Shown one piece after another: positions 63,942-64,000 of a DNA stretch of 64,000 nt (position 1 is its first letter; the number at the start of each line of letters is the position of its first letter). A program made the translations under genes and the position numbers. The notes beneath the pieces were generated by a model. That model did not search any database. It saw nothing but the letters and a program-made list of their open reading frames with translations, and was not told the origin of the DNA. Source of the stretch: Streptomyces alboniger (lineage in GTDB: Bacteria; Actinomycetota; Actinomycetes; Streptomycetales; Streptomycetaceae). The DNA is taken from NCBI RefSeq assembly GCF_008704395.1, contig NZ_CP023695.1, forward strand, positions 5,518,001 to 5,582,000. The letters run 5' to 3'.

Positions 63942-64000
63942 GTGAGTGCGTCGGGCACGGCCGCGGCCGGACAGGTGGAGCAGGTGCTGCGCCAGGTGAC
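63942..64000 (+). CDS. N-terminus of a second SseB-like protein (partial)
   Basis: GTG 63942 follows GAAGGGG and opens SASGTAAAGQVEQVLRQVT to the window end. Only 19 codons are visible. From memory, this opening is common in the second SseB-C-domain protein that usually follows the first in Streptomyces, so I assign it by context. It should be checked in the flanking sequence. Confidence 0.5.
   Translation, partial: MSASGTAAAGQVEQVLRQV

Overview
The window is a high-GC actinobacterial chromosome segment, almost certainly from a Streptomyces. The signs are extreme third-position GC, frequent GTG and TTG starts, Streptomyces-type lipoproteins and secreted proteases, a GlgE maltosyl-phosphate glucan operon, a HelD/HelR-like ATPase, and a gcvT operon behind a glycine riboswitch. 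From memory only, the gene order resembles the SCO54xx core region of S. coelicolor. I see no rRNA, tRNA, CRISPR array, insertion sequence, integrase or prophage.

Layout. 0-1 kb: two overlapping genes for exported proteins of unknown role. 1.2-4.3 kb: a sugar ABC importer (binding lipoprotein plus two permeases, no ATPase) with two palindromes upstream. 4.5-8.5 kb: a CitB/DcuSR-type two-component system divergent from a DctA C4-dicarboxylate symporter. 8.6-11.1 kb: a TetR repressor and a divergent 14-helix MFS exporter sharing three copies of one operator. 11.2-12.1 kb: a small basic peptide ORF and a RibD/DHFR-like reductase. 12.1-14.1 kb: an alpha/beta hydrolase with Cys in the nucleophile elbow, divergent from a MerR regulator, with a textbook 19-bp-spacer MerR promoter between them. 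14.1-17.7 kb: GH16 glucanase with a LacI-type box, DsbA-like oxidoreductase, imine-reductase-like protein, MerR and thioredoxin. 17.8-20.2 kb: a HelR-like ATPase behind a large perfect palindrome.

20.1-32.2 kb is storage-glucan metabolism: glgE-treS-mak-glgB in one strongly coupled operon (trehalose to maltose to maltose-1-phosphate to branched alpha-glucan) and a divergent glgP phosphorylase. A decayed carboxylesterase lies between them. The debranching enzyme glgX lies 11 kb further on (43.3-45.5 kb). 32.3-36.3 kb: two M4 metalloprotease paralogues with conserved upstream blocks. 36.7-40.5 kb: a heterodimeric ABC exporter. 40.6-43.2 kb: a LuxR remnant, a streptogrisin-like protease with a C-terminal chitin-binding-type module, and a LysR regulator. 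45.7-48.3 kb: two tandem L,D-transpeptidase lipoproteins. 48.4-53.8 kb: enoyl-CoA hydratase, RsbW-like kinase, a Tat-type deacetylase lipoprotein coupled to a beta-propeller lipoprotein, a GH25 lysozyme without a signal peptide, and an F420/NADP-type reductase.

53.8-55.8 kb is a decay zone holding remnants of at least five genes around one intact EF-hand gene, followed by a degenerate repeat field. 55.9-57.5 kb: a TAP-like peptidase lipoprotein. 57.5-62.2 kb: sdaA, glyA, gcvH and gcvT on one strand behind a tandem glycine riboswitch, a glycine-to-serine-to-pyruvate route. 62.3-64 kb: a P-loop protein, an SseB-like protein and the start of a second gene that may also be SseB-like.

Most of the window is ordinary conserved chromosome. 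I found no convincing wholly new system. The observations most worth testing are the palindrome that contains the helR -35 element, the MerR/hydrolase switch, the triple TetR operator, the shared upstream modules of the M4 pair, and the gene-decay zone at 53.8-55.8 kb.
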